Below are positions 7,890 to 16,967 of a stretch of DNA of 64,000 nucleotides, in pieces; within the stretch, counting starts at the first letter, position 1; the number at the start of each line of letters is the position of its first letter. Below the pieces are notes generated by a model that saw nothing but the letters and a program-made list of their open reading frames with translations, was not told where the DNA came from and did not search any database. The DNA is from Chloroflexota bacterium (lineage in GTDB: Bacteria; Chloroflexota; Dehalococcoidia; Tepidiformales; Tepidiformaceae). The position numbers were made by a program, and so were the translations under genes. Location of the stretch: contig JACRBT010000001.1 in the NCBI GenBank assembly GCA_016234445.1, forward strand, positions 186,001 through 250,000, given 5' to 3'.

Positions 7890-8492
7890 ATGCTCCCCAT
7901 GGACGAACCGGCACTCCAACGGCTGGTGGCCGCGTGGCAGCGCGTGGAGTCGCGTTACCGGGCCTACGGACTGTTGTTGCCCGGCCAGCCGTCGTTCATC
8001 TGCCAACCCCAGGCCTGCGACGCCCACTGCTGCCGGAGCTTCAGCGTCTCCCTGGGTGACCACGAAGTCCAGCGAATGCAGGCCACCGCCGGCCTCTCCC
8101 CGGTGGAGTTCCTCGAATCTGAAGAGGGCGAGCCAATCGCCCTCCCGCTGGCCCGGCCCTATCTTCTCGCCCGCGTCGAGAATCGCTGCGCCCTGCTCTC
8201 GCCCGACCTCGCCTGCGGCCGCTACGAAGGCCGCCCCGACGCCTGCCGCCTCTATCCCCACCAGGTCCTCGTCGTGGACGAAACCACCGGCCGGCCCTCC
8301 GCCACCGCCAGCGGCGCCCCCGTCGCCGCCGTCGACCAGTTCCTCCGCGGCGAACCCGGGGGCACCCTCCCTCTGCTCCTCCGCCACCTCGAATGCCCGG
8401 GCTTCACCGGCCCCCCGCTCACGGCCGCAGCGTGGGCTGTGCTCCTGCGGAACACCTGCGAACTCCAGTACGGCGGACCTCCCTGGCCCTGA
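7890..8492 (+). CDS. YkgJ-family cysteine cluster protein
   Basis: A protein of 200 residues. Cysteines occur as CQPQACDAHCC near residue 36, as CALL and CGRYEGRPDACRLYP in the middle, and as a final Cys in HLECPGF. This spaced set matches the YkgJ/CxxCxxCC family, thought to bind zinc or an iron-sulfur cluster; function is unknown. GGAAGG lies 9 bp before the ATG at 7890; a second ATG is 9 bp further on. The gene is divergent from the TPR gene and is followed by an exporter that starts 47 bp later. Confidence 0.78.
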   Translation: MLPMDEPALQRLVAAWQRVESRYRAYGLLLPGQPSFICQPQACDAHCCRSFSVSLGDHEVQRMQATAGLSPVEFLESEEGEPIALPLARPYLLARVENRCALLSPDLACGRYEGRPDACRLYPHQVLVVDETTGRPSATASGAPVAAVDQFLRGEPGGTLPLLLRHLECPGFTGPPLTAAAWAVLLRNTCELQYGGPPWP

Positions 8493-8539
8493 CCGCCGCG
8501 GCCGATTGCCTGCTACCCTGAGTCGATGCAGGTTCTCCC

Positions 8540-9472
8540 GTGACGCCGCGCCAGCTCATCGCCCTGTCCGCGGTGGCCGCCATCTGGGGCGGTTCGTTCC
8601 TTTTCGTCCGGGTCCTCATCAACGCCGGCGTCGAACCGCTCGGGGTCAGCGCCGGCCGGGTCTGTTTCGGTCTCGTCGGGCTCATCCCGTTCGCGTTCAT
8701 CGCTCGCCGCCGCTTCCCGCGGTCGTGGCGAACACTGGCCGCCATCGCCGCTCTCGGGGTGACCAACTTCGCCCTGCCCTGGAGCTTCAACGCCTTCGGC
8801 CAGCGCGACATCCCCAGTGGCGTCGCCAGCATCGCAAACGCAAGCATGCCGCTCTGGACGGCGATCTTTTCCACCGCGCTGATCAAGGGCGACCACCTGG
8901 GCCGCGGCCGCATCGCCGGGCTCTTTCTCGGCTTCAGCGGGGTCGTCGTCCTGGCCCTCAACGACACCGGCGGCCTTGGCAGCCATTCCACCCGGGGGCT
9001 GGCCTTCGTCGTCACCGCGACGATGTGTTACGGCATCTCCTCCGTCAGCATCCGGCGCTGGCTGCGAGAGGTCCCGGCCATCCCCCTCACCGTCGGCCAG
9101 ATCGGCGTCGCCGCCGTCATCCTCATGCCCCTCGCGCTTGCCAGCGGTGCCTATGACCACGCCAGCCTTGGGGCGAACGAATGGGCAAGCTTCCTGGCCC
9201 TCGGCCTGGCCGGCTCCGGCTTCACCGTGGTCATCTACATGTGGCTGATCAACCAGGTCGGCGCCGTCCGGGCCTCGGTCGTGACCTATCTCCTCCCCCC
9301 GATCGGCGTCTTCCTCGGATGGCTGGTCCTCGACGAATCGGTCGGCTGGGACCTCTTCGCCGGTCTCGGCCTCATCGTCGGGGGCGTCGCGCTCGTCCAG
9401 GGCGCCCCCCTCGCGAAGGCCCTCGCCCGCGCGGGCCGCTCACCCGCACCGGCACCGTCCGCCGCCGACTGA
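8540..9472 (+). CDS. EamA (DMT) family transporter
   Basis: 310 residues with about ten hydrophobic helices in two homologous EamA halves. The first is at about residues 5-140 (ALSAVAAIWGGSFLFVRVLI) and the second at about 150-290 (GLAFVVTATMCYGISSVS ... YLLPPIGVFLGWLVLDE). The ALSAVAAIWGG start and the second-half proline-rich helix are typical of drug/metabolite exporters of the RhaT/EamA type. The start codon is GTG. Substrate is unknown; family members export amino acids, metabolites or nucleobases. Confidence 0.85.
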   Translation: MTPRQLIALSAVAAIWGGSFLFVRVLINAGVEPLGVSAGRVCFGLVGLIPFAFIARRRFPRSWRTLAAIAALGVTNFALPWSFNAFGQRDIPSGVASIANASMPLWTAIFSTALIKGDHLGRGRIAGLFLGFSGVVVLALNDTGGLGSHSTRGLAFVVTATMCYGISSVSIRRWLREVPAIPLTVGQIGVAAVILMPLALASGAYDHASLGANEWASFLALGLAGSGFTVVIYMWLINQVGAVRASVVTYLLPPIGVFLGWLVLDESVGWDLFAGLGLIVGGVALVQGAPLAKALARAGRSPAPAPSAAD

Positions 9473-9500
9473 CCCCCACTCGTCACCCCTGCACAAGCGC

Positions 9501-9576
9501 CGGGGCCGAAGGCCCCGCCCACCGCGCTCGTCACCCCCTCGCCCACGAAGTGGGAGAGGGGCGGGGGGGTGAGGGG
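9501..9576. repeat. Hairpin plus dispersed palindromic repeat copy
   Basis: A short hairpin CGGGGCC-GAA-GGCCCCG (9501-9517) is followed at 9532-9576 by CACCCCCTCGCCCAC-GAA-GTGGGAGAGGGG running into GCGGGGGGGTGAGGGG. This is a member of the dispersed palindrome family. It lies between convergent genes (9472 and 9578) and may terminate both. Confidence 0.7.
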
Positions 9577-9577
9577 C

Positions 9578-10342
9578 CTACCGCGCGGTGTAACCCCCGT
9601 CCACCGGCAGCGTCACCCCGGTGATGAAGGAAGCGCCGTCGCTGGCGAGGAACGCCGCCGCCGCCGCGATCTCCTCCGCCTGGCCAAGCCGCCCCATCGG
9701 GTGGAGGTTCGTGAGGTATGCCTCCGCGGCCGGCACCTCCCGCAGCAGCGCCGTCATCGGCGTGACGATGTAGCCCGGGGCGACCGCGTTCACCCTGACC
9801 CCGCGGGTCGCGTAGTCCACCGCAAACTGCCGCGTGAGTTCGATGACCGCCGCCTTCGAGGCCTGGTACCCCCCGGACCCGTATTCGGGCGCCGGGAGGT
9901 TGTCCAACGGCGGCCGCATAAGCGCCACGAGACCGGCGATCGAGGCCGTGTTCACAACCGCTCCGCCGCCCCGCTCGGCCAGTAGCCGGCAGCCGTAGAA
10001 GAGCCCGTTGTACACCCCTTGCAGGTTGATCCGGAGCAGGTCGTCCCAGCTGTACCCTCCGCCCACGCCGGCGTTGTTGAAGAGCACATGCAGCCCCCCG
10101 AGTTCCTTGATGGTCTCGTGCAGCGCCCCTTCGACCGCGGCCGCGTCGCCAACGTCCAGCCTGATCGCGGCCGCCTTGCCACCGTGTTCGGAGATCGCCG
10201 CCGCCGTGTCCCGGGCGCCCTCAAGGTTGATGTCGGCGCACATCACGGCCGCGCCCTCGTCATGGAAGCAGAGCGCGCTCGCCCTCCCGATCCCCGACCC
10301 CGCGCCGGTGATCAGCGCAACCTTGCCTTCGAGTTTCCCCAT
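9578..10342 (-). CDS. SDR-family oxidoreductase
   Basis: A 254-residue classical SDR. TGAGSGIG binds the nucleotide, NNAGVGGG follows strand 4, and the active-site Ser is in NTASIAG. The Tyr-x3-Lys site reads YQASK in SGGYQASKAAV. The C-terminus reads FITGVTLPVDGGYTAR. The start ATG at 10342 is preceded by GAGGAGAGG; a longer reading frame upstream lacks a ribosome site. It is about 140 bp downstream of the GH172-type gene on the same strand with a repeat copy between, so co-transcription is possible but not shown. Confidence 0.88.
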   Translation of the reverse strand: MGKLEGKVALITGAGSGIGRASALCFHDEGAAVMCADINLEGARDTAAAISEHGGKAAAIRLDVGDAAAVEGALHETIKELGGLHVLFNNAGVGGGYSWDDLLRINLQGVYNGLFYGCRLLAERGGGAVVNTASIAGLVALMRPPLDNLPAPEYGSGGYQASKAAVIELTRQFAVDYATRGVRVNAVAPGYIVTPMTALLREVPAAEAYLTNLHPMGRLGQAEEIAAAAAFLASDGASFITGVTLPVDGGYTAR

Positions 10343-10433
10343 GCCTCTCCTCCTCGGTTTTCCGGCCGCACGATACGCAGCCCCCGCCCAATTCGTCGAG
10401 CGGCTAAGCGCGGCCGCAGGCCGCGCCAACATC

Positions 10434-10480
10434 TCCCCCTCGCCCGCGAAGCGGGAGCAGGGGGCCGGGGGGTGAGGGGT
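10434..10480. repeat. Dispersed palindromic repeat copy
   Basis: CCCCCTCGCCCGC-GAA-GCGGGAGCAGGGGG followed by CCGGGGGGTGAGGGG. Its reverse complement is almost identical over more than 40 bp to the copy at 37446-37492, 27 kb away. It lies immediately before the stop of the GH172-type gene. Confidence 0.8.
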
Positions 10481-11644
10481 CTACCCCAACAAGAACCGCT
10501 CGAACGGGCTCGGCTCCTCGTAGTCGACCCGCCCGATGTCCGCCAGCGCCGCCGCCAGATCCAGCCTCGGGACTGCCTGCGGTTCCATGCAGTAGACGAA
10601 CGCAGTCGCGCAATAGTCGTCCACCCGTTCGGCGATCCCGCGGGCGAGGCCCCCGCGCGAGGGGCTCCGGTCCCACCCCGTCCCGGCCGCCGGATGGCCC
10701 GCCTGGTAGGCCTCGAATTCGGCCTCCTGTCCGTCCCGGAAGCCGGCGAAACCCATCTGCTGGATCGTCACCTGCAGCTCGCGCCGGAACACGATCGGGT
10801 CCGGGATATGCCAGCGGTAGAACCCCACGAAGTCCGGGCTTCCCGGCCGGTGCGGGGGGTGGACCAACAGCGGCGCCCCGGCGTACCAGGCGGCGTGCCG
10901 CCCCATCCCCCAGGCAGAGCCGACATAGTCCTCGAGCCCCGTCCCGCAGATGGTCGGGAGCGCGTGGTCCCCGTCGAGGTAGACCTTCACCTCGCCCTCG
11001 CCGTACCAGTCGCCCGCGTCCAGCACGCGCACGCCGGTAACGCAGCCGAGGAATCGCCCCGGCCCTCGCAGCCCCTCGGCGATGACGAAGTCGCGCCGCA
11101 TCACCGTCGGGTTTTCCCGCCGGAATGCCGCGTGCAGGTAGCCGGCCGTCGCGGGGAGCTCACCTTCGAGGGTGTAGTCAACCTGGTAGTAGAACGGCAG
11201 CCGCCGCGACGATCCGTTCGTCAACTCCATCCGGAACGACCCCCGGAACGGCATCGGGAAGTAGGCGTTGAACCCCCGTCCTTCGTGGTTCGACGTCATC
11301 GCCGAGTCGAAGGCAACCGGCCGCCCGTGGGGGAGCCCGAAGAAGTCGAGACACGGCGCCGAGATGCCCGGCTCGGCCATCCCGTCGTAGAAGACCTCCA
11401 TCCAGAGGCCGCGCATCACTTCGGGCGGCGCCGGCGGGAACGTCATCCAGATGTGGCGGACCGTGCCCGGCCCGGCGATGTCGGCGAGGACGACGTGCTC
11501 CCCCGGTTCGAGCGTCTTCGAAGGCGCCCCTTTCCGGCCGCTCCGGGCGAGCCCCCCCGCTCCGCGCCCTCCGGTGGGGTTCTCGAACGTGATCGCGCGC
11601 GAGTCCAGGCGCGTGTCGATGATCGAAGCGTCGAGGTGTTCCAT
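10481..11644 (-). CDS. DUF2961 / glycoside hydrolase family 172 protein
   Basis: A 387-residue protein of the DUF2961 family, now classed as GH172 (difructose dianhydride I synthase/hydrolase and D-arabinofuranosidases are characterised members). Recognisable blocks are ADIAGPGTVRHIWMTFPPAP, FFGLPHGRPVAFDSAM and GRGFNAYFPMPF near residue 125. A C-terminal half follows with VKVYLDGDHALPTICGTGLEDYVGSAW (Gly-Thr-Glu-Asp block) and a region rich in Tyr, Arg and Trp. There is no signal peptide, so it acts in the cytoplasm or leaves by another route. It lies 6 bp after the SDR at 11651. Exact sugar substrate is unknown. Confidence 0.8.
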   Translation of the reverse strand: MEHLDASIIDTRLDSRAITFENPTGGRGAGGLARSGRKGAPSKTLEPGEHVVLADIAGPGTVRHIWMTFPPAPPEVMRGLWMEVFYDGMAEPGISAPCLDFFGLPHGRPVAFDSAMTSNHEGRGFNAYFPMPFRGSFRMELTNGSSRRLPFYYQVDYTLEGELPATAGYLHAAFRRENPTVMRRDFVIAEGLRGPGRFLGCVTGVRVLDAGDWYGEGEVKVYLDGDHALPTICGTGLEDYVGSAWGMGRHAAWYAGAPLLVHPPHRPGSPDFVGFYRWHIPDPIVFRRELQVTIQQMGFAGFRDGQEAEFEAYQAGHPAAGTGWDRSPSRGGLARGIAERVDDYCATAFVYCMEPQAVPRLDLAAALADIGRVDYEEPSPFERFLLG

Positions 11645-11650
11645 TTCCGC

Positions 11651-12460
11651 TCAGCCCGTGAAGAGCCCGCCGTCGGGGAAGATGATCTCCCCGGTGAAGA
11701 AGCTGCTTTCGTCGCTCGCAAGGAACAACGCCGTGTTCGCGATGTCGATCGGCAGCCCCAACCGCCCGAGGGGCGTCGAGTTGACGATGGCCCGCGCGCG
11801 CTCCTCGTCCGCGCGCATACCCTCCGTCATCGGCGTCTCGATGAACCCCGGCCCGATCGCATTCACCCGCACCTGGAATCGCGCCACTTCCAGCGCCAGC
11901 ACCTTGGTCAACATCCAGACGCCTGCCTTCGAGACGCAATAGTCCGCGGCGCCCGGGAGCGGGATCTTCGCGGCCCCGGAGGCGATGTTGATGATCGAAC
12001 CCGGCCGGCCGCTCGCCACCATCCGCCGCGCGATCGCGCGGTCCGTCATCATCACCCCGGTCAGGTTCACGGCCATGACCTTCTCCCAGTACTCGGTCGG
12101 CTTGTTCAGCAGCATCGCGGCCTCCCGGTCGGCCCCCACCTCGCCGGTGCCCTGCCCGCTGACGTAGAGCGCGTGGGAGATCCCCGCGGCCGCGACGAGG
12201 ATGTCGACGTGCCCGAACCCCGCGACCGCCGCCTCCGCCAGCGCCTCGCAGTCAGCCTCGCGACTGGTGTCGGTGCGCACGAACGTCGACCGCCGGCCCG
12301 ATGCCGTCACCGCCGCCACCGTCTCCAACCCCCGGGTCTCGTCGAGGTCCGCGACCACGACGTCGGCCCCCTCTTCGGCGAAGCGCAACGCGCATGCCCG
12401 CCCGATGCCGCTTGCCCCGCCCGTGATAACCGCCACGCGGTCCTGGATTCGTCCTGCCAT
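11651..12460 (-). CDS. SDR-family oxidoreductase
   Basis: A 269-residue classical SDR with TGGASGIG, ADLDE (acidic end to strand 2, favouring NAD), NIASGAA (Ser) and YCVSK (Tyr-x3-Lys). It differs from the paralogue at 9578 by an insert around residues 105-125. The start ATG at 12460 has GGGAGGACAACA upstream. It is the first gene of a likely two-gene operon with the GH172 protein, so a sugar or sugar-derived alcohol is a reasonable substrate guess. Confidence 0.88.
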   Translation of the reverse strand: MAGRIQDRVAVITGGASGIGRACALRFAEEGADVVVADLDETRGLETVAAVTASGRRSTFVRTDTSREADCEALAEAAVAGFGHVDILVAAAGISHALYVSGQGTGEVGADREAAMLLNKPTEYWEKVMAVNLTGVMMTDRAIARRMVASGRPGSIINIASGAAKIPLPGAADYCVSKAGVWMLTKVLALEVARFQVRVNAIGPGFIETPMTEGMRADEERARAIVNSTPLGRLGLPIDIANTALFLASDESSFFTGEIIFPDGGLFTG

Positions 12461-12549
12461 TGTTGTCCTCCCTGCCTGACTGTGGCGGGATTCTACGCCC
12501 TCGCGTCTTCCCCGTTCCTGCCCGCGGCGTACGATTCGGGGCAACGCCA

Positions 12550-13512
12550 ATGGCCTCGGAAAGCAAGACCGCCGTCATCGCCGCGATGGGCGCCAATTCC
12601 GCCATCGCGGCCGGCAAGCTGACCGCCGGTGTGCTCACCGGCAGCGCCTCGATGCTTGCCGAGGCCGGTCACTCCGTCGCCGACACCGTCAACCAGGTCT
12701 TCCTCCTCATCGGCATCAATCTCTCGTCCACCTCCGCCGACGCCCGCCACCCCCACGGCTACGGGAAGGAAGCGTTCTTCTGGTCGTTCCTCGCGGCGAT
12801 CTTCATCTTCGTCGCGGGCGCCGCCTTCTCCTTCTACGAAGGCACCCGGACCTTGCTCCAGGAGACCGCCCACCACCGAAGCCAGCACGAACTCTTTCTC
12901 GCCTTCGGGGTGCTCGGCATGGCCGCGGCCTTCGAGTCCGCCTCGATGACCGTGGCAGTCAGGGCAATCTTCGCCGGCGCCCGCCAGAACGGCTGGGGCC
13001 CCGTCCGTTTCCTCCGCGAATCGCCGGACCTCACCACCAAGACCGTCTTCTTCGAAGACGGCGCCGCCCTCACCGGCCTTACCATCGCCGCCGCCGGCCT
13101 CGCGCTCTCCGAAATCACTGGCCACGAAGCCTGGGACGGGCTTGCATCGCTCGCCATCGGCGTCGTCCTCGCTATCGTCGCGGTGATGCTCGGCGCCCAG
13201 TCCCGCGCGCTCCTCCTCGGCGCCGCCGCCGGCGGAGAAACCCAGGAGGCGATCCGCAAGACGCTCGCCAGTTTCCCCGAAGTGGAGCGCGTGCCACGCC
13301 TGCTGACCATGCAGCTCGGCTCCCACAGCGTCCTCGTCACCGGCGAACTTGAAGTCGAACGTTCGCTGGATGCCGCGGCGATCGAAGACCTCATGCTCCG
13401 GATCGACGCCTCGCTCTCAGAGACAGCGCCCGAAGTCGTGGACACTTTCTGGGAACTTCGCCGCGAACCCCGCGGCCCCGGCGAACGGCCCCGCCACGAC
13501 CCCCACGCCTGA
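12550..13512 (+). CDS. Cation diffusion facilitator family transporter
   Basis: 320 residues. A CDF exporter that moves divalent metal (zinc, iron, manganese or cobalt) out of the cytoplasm against protons. The two metal-site motifs are seen: HSVAD (His41, Asp45, TM2) and HEAWD (TM5). HPHGYGKEAFFWSFLAA is the conserved start of TM3. A soluble C-terminal domain of about 85 residues with a ferredoxin-like pattern follows. ATG at 12550; a longer frame runs upstream into the divergent SDR. The metal cannot be told from sequence. Confidence 0.85.
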   Translation: MASESKTAVIAAMGANSAIAAGKLTAGVLTGSASMLAEAGHSVADTVNQVFLLIGINLSSTSADARHPHGYGKEAFFWSFLAAIFIFVAGAAFSFYEGTRTLLQETAHHRSQHELFLAFGVLGMAAAFESASMTVAVRAIFAGARQNGWGPVRFLRESPDLTTKTVFFEDGAALTGLTIAAAGLALSEITGHEAWDGLASLAIGVVLAIVAVMLGAQSRALLLGAAAGGETQEAIRKTLASFPEVERVPRLLTMQLGSHSVLVTGELEVERSLDAAAIEDLMLRIDASLSETAPEVVDTFWELRREPRGPGERPRHDPHA

Positions 13513-13528
13513 CGCGCGAAGCCGGCGC

Positions 13529-13993
13529 CTATTCGAAAATCCAGCGCTCCGAATCCTGCGTCCAGGTCACGATTTCGTCCGGGCGGAAGAAGAGGTTGAT
13601 CTCCCGGGTCGCGCTCTCGGGGCTGTCGCTGGCGTGGATGAGGTTCCGCCCTGTGTCGAGCCCGAAGTCGGCCCTGATACTGCCAGCCCGGCCGTCTTCG
13701 TGGACGGGGTTCGTCTTCCCCGCGGTCTGGCGGACCGCGACGATGGCATTGGAGCCTTCCATCACCATGGCAATCACCGGGCTACTCGTGATGAAGTCGA
13801 CGAGCCCGCCGAAGAACGGCTTTCCGCGATGTTCCGCATAGTGCTGTTCGGCCAGCTCGCGGGACATCTGGATGAGCTTGATCCCGGCGATCTTCAACCC
13901 CCGGCGCTCGAGCCGGAGGATGATCTCGCCCGCCAGTCCACGCTGCATCGCGTCCGGCTTCACAAGCACGAGGGTGCGTTCCCTGGTCGTCAT
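13529..13993 (-). CDS. ndk: Nucleoside diphosphate kinase
   Basis: 154 residues, the usual length. It transfers the gamma-phosphate of ATP to NDPs through a phosphohistidine. The motif [12 protein letters not shown] contains catalytic His120. [17 protein letters not shown] (residues 8-24) and the Kpn-loop-like [12 protein letters not shown] segment are standard. It starts with ATG at 13993, about 40 bp downstream of tsaB's stop, and could be co-transcribed with tsaE-tsaB on the same strand. Confidence 0.95.
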   Translation of the reverse strand: MTTRERTLVLVKPDAMQRGLAGEIILRLERRGLKIAGIKLIQMSRELAEQHYAEHRGKPFFGGLVDFITSSPVIAMVMEGSNAIVAVRQTAGKTNPVHEDGRAGSIRADFGLDTGRNLIHASDSPESATREINLFFRPDEIVTWTQDSERWIFE

Positions 13994-14034
13994 TTCGGTT
14001 CTTCTCCTGCGCTGGTTCGTTGGTGTGTCGTTGG

Positions 14035-14646
14035 TCAGGCGGGCGTCGCCGTCGGTTTTCGCCGCGGGAGGGTGATGTTCGGTTCCCGCAGGTAGAGTGC
14101 TTCAACTGGCGCGCCGTCGCCGCTGCCGCCGCTCCCCAGCCGCCATTCGAGCGCGGCCCGGCAGCGTTCCCCGGGGCTAACTTCCCGGCCGCCGAAGGCC
14201 GCGGCGCCTTCGCCCACGGTCCCGCCGGGCATCTCCGCCGCGGTGATCGTGCGAAGCGCGCCGACGGCCCGCCCGCTCTCAAATCCCTGGGCGGCGTAGT
14301 CGCCGCGCCCCGCCGGGTGGATGACCGTGAATCTCCCCGGGTCTGCCGCGGCCGCCACCGCTTCCATCGTTCCGATGCCCGTCACCGGGATGCCAAGCGC
14401 GAGCCCCAGGCCCCGCGCTGTCGCGATCCCGACCCGGAGCCCGGCGTAGCTGCCCGGCCCCCGGACGACGAGGATCTCCGCCGGGGAGCGCCGGTCGCCA
14501 CCGAGCACCCGGTCGATGCTCGCGAGGAGGAGGCGCGAATGGTCCTGGGCGCCGTCCTCTTCGCTGGCCGCGACGATCTGCCCGTCGCGCGCAACGGCGA
14601 GGGCAAACCGCGAGGATGCCGTGTCGATGCAGAGGATGGTGCTCAC
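14035..14646 (-). CDS. tsaB: tRNA threonylcarbamoyladenosine biosynthesis protein TsaB
   Basis: 203 residues. TsaB is the non-catalytic partner of TsaD in making t6A37 on ANN-decoding tRNAs. It has the ASKHA-type start [16 protein letters not shown] and the segment [20 protein letters not shown] typical of TsaB. The start overlaps the tsaE stop by 4 bp (ATGA), so the two are translationally coupled. TsaD and TsaC are not in the window. Confidence 0.9.
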   Translation of the reverse strand: MSTILCIDTASSRFALAVARDGQIVAASEEDGAQDHSRLLLASIDRVLGGDRRSPAEILVVRGPGSYAGLRVGIATARGLGLALGIPVTGIGTMEAVAAAADPGRFTVIHPAGRGDYAAQGFESGRAVGALRTITAAEMPGGTVGEGAAAFGGREVSPGERCRAALEWRLGSGGSGDGAPVEALYLREPNITLPRRKPTATPA

Positions 14647-15116
14647 GCTGCCCCGAGCGACCTCACCAGTTCCTCGCCGCGGGGGCCGCGGGGCAGGAAC
14701 TTCAGGCGCCGCTGGCGGTCCATGTCGCCGTAGCGCAACTCAATCACCAGCCCGTCGCCCGGGAGCAACTCGGCCCCCCGTTCGGGCCATTCGATGACGA
14801 GCACGCCCCGTTCGGCGTAGTCCCACAGCCCGAGCTCGTCCAACTCTTCCACGTCTTCGATGCGGTAGAGATCGACGTGAAAAAGGGTCTCGCGGCCGTC
14901 GTATTCGTTCATCAGCACGAAGGAAGGGCTGTTCACGTTGCCCTGGCAGTTCAGCCCCCGGCCGATGCCCTGGGTCAGGCAGGTCTTGCCCGTCCCGAGG
15001 TCGCCGCTGAGGAGGACGACGTCGCCCTTGCGAAGCGCGCGCCCCAGCTTCTCGCCAAGCAGCCGCGTCTCTTCCTCGCCGCCCGTCGCCAATTCGAAGT
15101 CATGCTGATCCGCCAT
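14643..15116 (-). CDS. tsaE: tRNA t6A biosynthesis ATPase TsaE
   Basis: 157 residues, normal length. The Walker A motif GDLGTGKT is at residues 38-45. SPSFVLMNEY, FHVDLYRIED and LWDYAERGVLVIEWPERG are conserved TsaE blocks. It hydrolyses ATP to drive turnover of the TsaBD complex. ATG at 15116 is the start with the right N-terminus (MADQHDFELATG). The tsaE-tsaB order with 4-bp overlap is common in bacteria. Confidence 0.92.
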   Translation of the reverse strand: MADQHDFELATGGEEETRLLGEKLGRALRKGDVVLLSGDLGTGKTCLTQGIGRGLNCQGNVNSPSFVLMNEYDGRETLFHVDLYRIEDVEELDELGLWDYAERGVLVIEWPERGAELLPGDGLVIELRYGDMDRQRRLKFLPRGPRGEELVRSLGAA

Positions 15117-15173
15117 GCGGCCAGTATAGGCAGCCGTCCCGTTACGCCATACGCCCGTGCTACGCTGGCCCCC

Positions 15174-15905
15174 ATGCGTGTCGCGCTCCTGTCCGACATC
15201 CATTCGAACCTCGCGGCCCTGGACGCCGTCGTGGCCGCGGCGAAGGAAGATGGCGCAACCGCGTGGTGGCACCTGGGCGACGTCGTCGGCTACGGCCCCG
15301 ACCCGGACGCTGTTATTGAACGGCTTGGCGAACTCGGCGCCTCCGGGGTGATGGGCAACCACGACGCCGCGGCCGCCGGGGTCATCGACACCTCCGACTT
15401 CAACCCGCTCGCCGCCGAGGCCGCGCTCTGGACCGCCGCCGAAATCTCTACCCCAAGCCGGGACTACCTCGCGGCGCTCCCCCTCCAGCAAGTCGATGGC
15501 GCCTTCACACGCGTCCACGGTAGCCTGCGCGACCCCATCTGGGAGTACCTCCGGACAGAGAAGGCCGTCCGCGCCCACTTCGCCCTCCAGGAGACGGCCT
15601 TCAGCATCGTCGGCCACACGCACTTCCCGCTCGTCATCGTTGAACAGCCGGGCCGGCCCGTCGACGCCAGGGTCCCCGACGAAGGGAAGGCCGTGAAGCT
15701 CGGCCCCGCGCGCGCCTGCGTGAATCCCGGTTGTGTCGGCCAGCCTCGCGACGGCGACCCCCGGGCCTGCTACGCCATCCTCGACACCGAAGCGCTCACC
15801 GTGCTCTTCCGCCGCGTCCCCTACGACATCGCTGCGACGCAGGAGAAGATGCGGACCGCCGGGCTCCCGGAGCCGCTCATCTCCCGGCTTTCGGTAGGCC
15901 GCTGA
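15174..15905 (+). CDS. Metallophosphoesterase (YfcE/MJ0936-like)
   Basis: 243 residues with the calcineurin-like metal-binding pattern in order: DIHSN (Asp8, His10), GDVVGYGPD, GNHD, VHGS and GHTHFPL. This is the two-metal phosphodiesterase core. It resembles small DNA/cyclic nucleotide phosphodiesterases annotated as metallophosphoesterases, substrate unknown. The gene is divergent from tsaE with a 57-bp gap. Confidence 0.85.
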   Translation: MRVALLSDIHSNLAALDAVVAAAKEDGATAWWHLGDVVGYGPDPDAVIERLGELGASGVMGNHDAAAAGVIDTSDFNPLAAEAALWTAAEISTPSRDYLAALPLQQVDGAFTRVHGSLRDPIWEYLRTEKAVRAHFALQETAFSIVGHTHFPLVIVEQPGRPVDARVPDEGKAVKLGPARACVNPGCVGQPRDGDPRACYAILDTEALTVLFRRVPYDIAATQEKMRTAGLPEPLISRLSVGR

Positions 15906-15941
15906 AGTGGTAACCTTCCGGCTCCAGTCGCCCTCCCGGAG

Positions 15942-16961
15942 ATGCCCATGAACGGCCCCGTCAACGTCGTCGTTGCCTTCAAAGTCGCGCCGGAGGTCCT
16001 CGCCGAGATCGAGCAGGTCGACCCCCGCGTCCGCGTCTCCATGCACCCGGTGCTCTCGGCCGCCTCACGCTACGTCGGCAGCGGCGCCGGCTCCGACAGC
16101 GAGCGGATGGCCGCCTTCGCGGCCCTCGCCGAGGCCCAGGTGATCTTCGGCCCCGCCCAGCTCACCGGCGATGTCTTCGACGCCGCGCCGATGCTCCAGT
16201 GGTTCCAGGTCCTCACCGCCGGGGTGGACCGGCTGGCGAAGGAGGGCGTCATCGACCGCGGCTTCCCGGTGACCACGGTTAGCGGGCTGGCCGCTCCCGC
16301 CATCGCCGAATGGGCGCTCGGCGGCATGATCATGCTCGCCAAGGGCATGCACACCTCCGTCCGGGACCAGGCCGAGCATCGCTGGAGCTTCCGCTTCACG
16401 GGCGAGCTCTCGGGCAAGACCCTGGGTATCGCCGGCATGGGCGCCATCGGCCGGGAGACGGCCCGCCGCGCCCGCGCCTTCGGGATGCGGGTCCTCGCCA
16501 CCCGCCGTACCGTCGAAGCCGGCGCGGCCGACCCTGACTGCGACGAGATCCTCCCCTACGCCGCCCTCGACCGCCTCCTTGCCGAGTCCGACTACCTCGT
16601 CCTTTGCGTTCCCTACACGCCCGACACCCACAGCCTGATCGGGGCAGCGGAACTCGCCAGGATGAAGCCGACCGCCTGCCTCCTCAACGTCGCCCGGGGC
16701 CCCGTCGTCGACCAGGAAGCGCTCATCGCCGCCCTCCGCGACGGGACCATCGCCGGCGCCGCCCTCGACGTCACGGACCCCGAGCCGTTGCCCGCCGAAA
16801 GCCCCCTCTGGGACCTCCCCAACGTCATCATCACCCCCCACATCTCGGGCGCGGTCGAAGGTTACGGGCATCGCGCCGCGGGCATCTTCATCGCCAACCT
16901 CAGGCACTTCCTCGCGGGCGAACCCCTGGAAAACCTCGTGAAACCGGGCCTCGGCTACTGA
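15942..16961 (+). CDS. D-2-hydroxyacid dehydrogenase
   Basis: 339 residues. The Rossmann domain carries GIAGMGAIGRETARRARAFG (Gly-x-Gly-x2-Gly). The catalytic set is the Arg of NVARGPVVD, the Glu of DVTDPEPLP and the His of ITPHISGAVE. The N-terminal catalytic domain reads LQWFQVLTAGVDRL. It reduces a 2-keto acid or oxidises a D-2-hydroxyacid with NAD(P). GGAGATGCCC lies before the ATG; a second ATG is 6 bp further on. Substrate could be glyoxylate, phosphoglycerate-like or other. It is not SerA, as it lacks the C-terminal ACT and ASB domains. Confidence 0.87.
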   Translation: MPMNGPVNVVVAFKVAPEVLAEIEQVDPRVRVSMHPVLSAASRYVGSGAGSDSERMAAFAALAEAQVIFGPAQLTGDVFDAAPMLQWFQVLTAGVDRLAKEGVIDRGFPVTTVSGLAAPAIAEWALGGMIMLAKGMHTSVRDQAEHRWSFRFTGELSGKTLGIAGMGAIGRETARRARAFGMRVLATRRTVEAGAADPDCDEILPYAALDRLLAESDYLVLCVPYTPDTHSLIGAAELARMKPTACLLNVARGPVVDQEALIAALRDGTIAGAALDVTDPEPLPAESPLWDLPNVIITPHISGAVEGYGHRAAGIFIANLRHFLAGEPLENLVKPGLGY

Positions 16962-16967
16962 GCGCAG

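Noticed and set aside
10019-12622. An 867-residue plus-strand open frame across the SDR-GH172-SDR genes
   Set aside because: It is rich in Arg, Pro and Gly and antisense to three well-supported genes with complete catalytic motifs. Long antisense frames are expected at this GC content.
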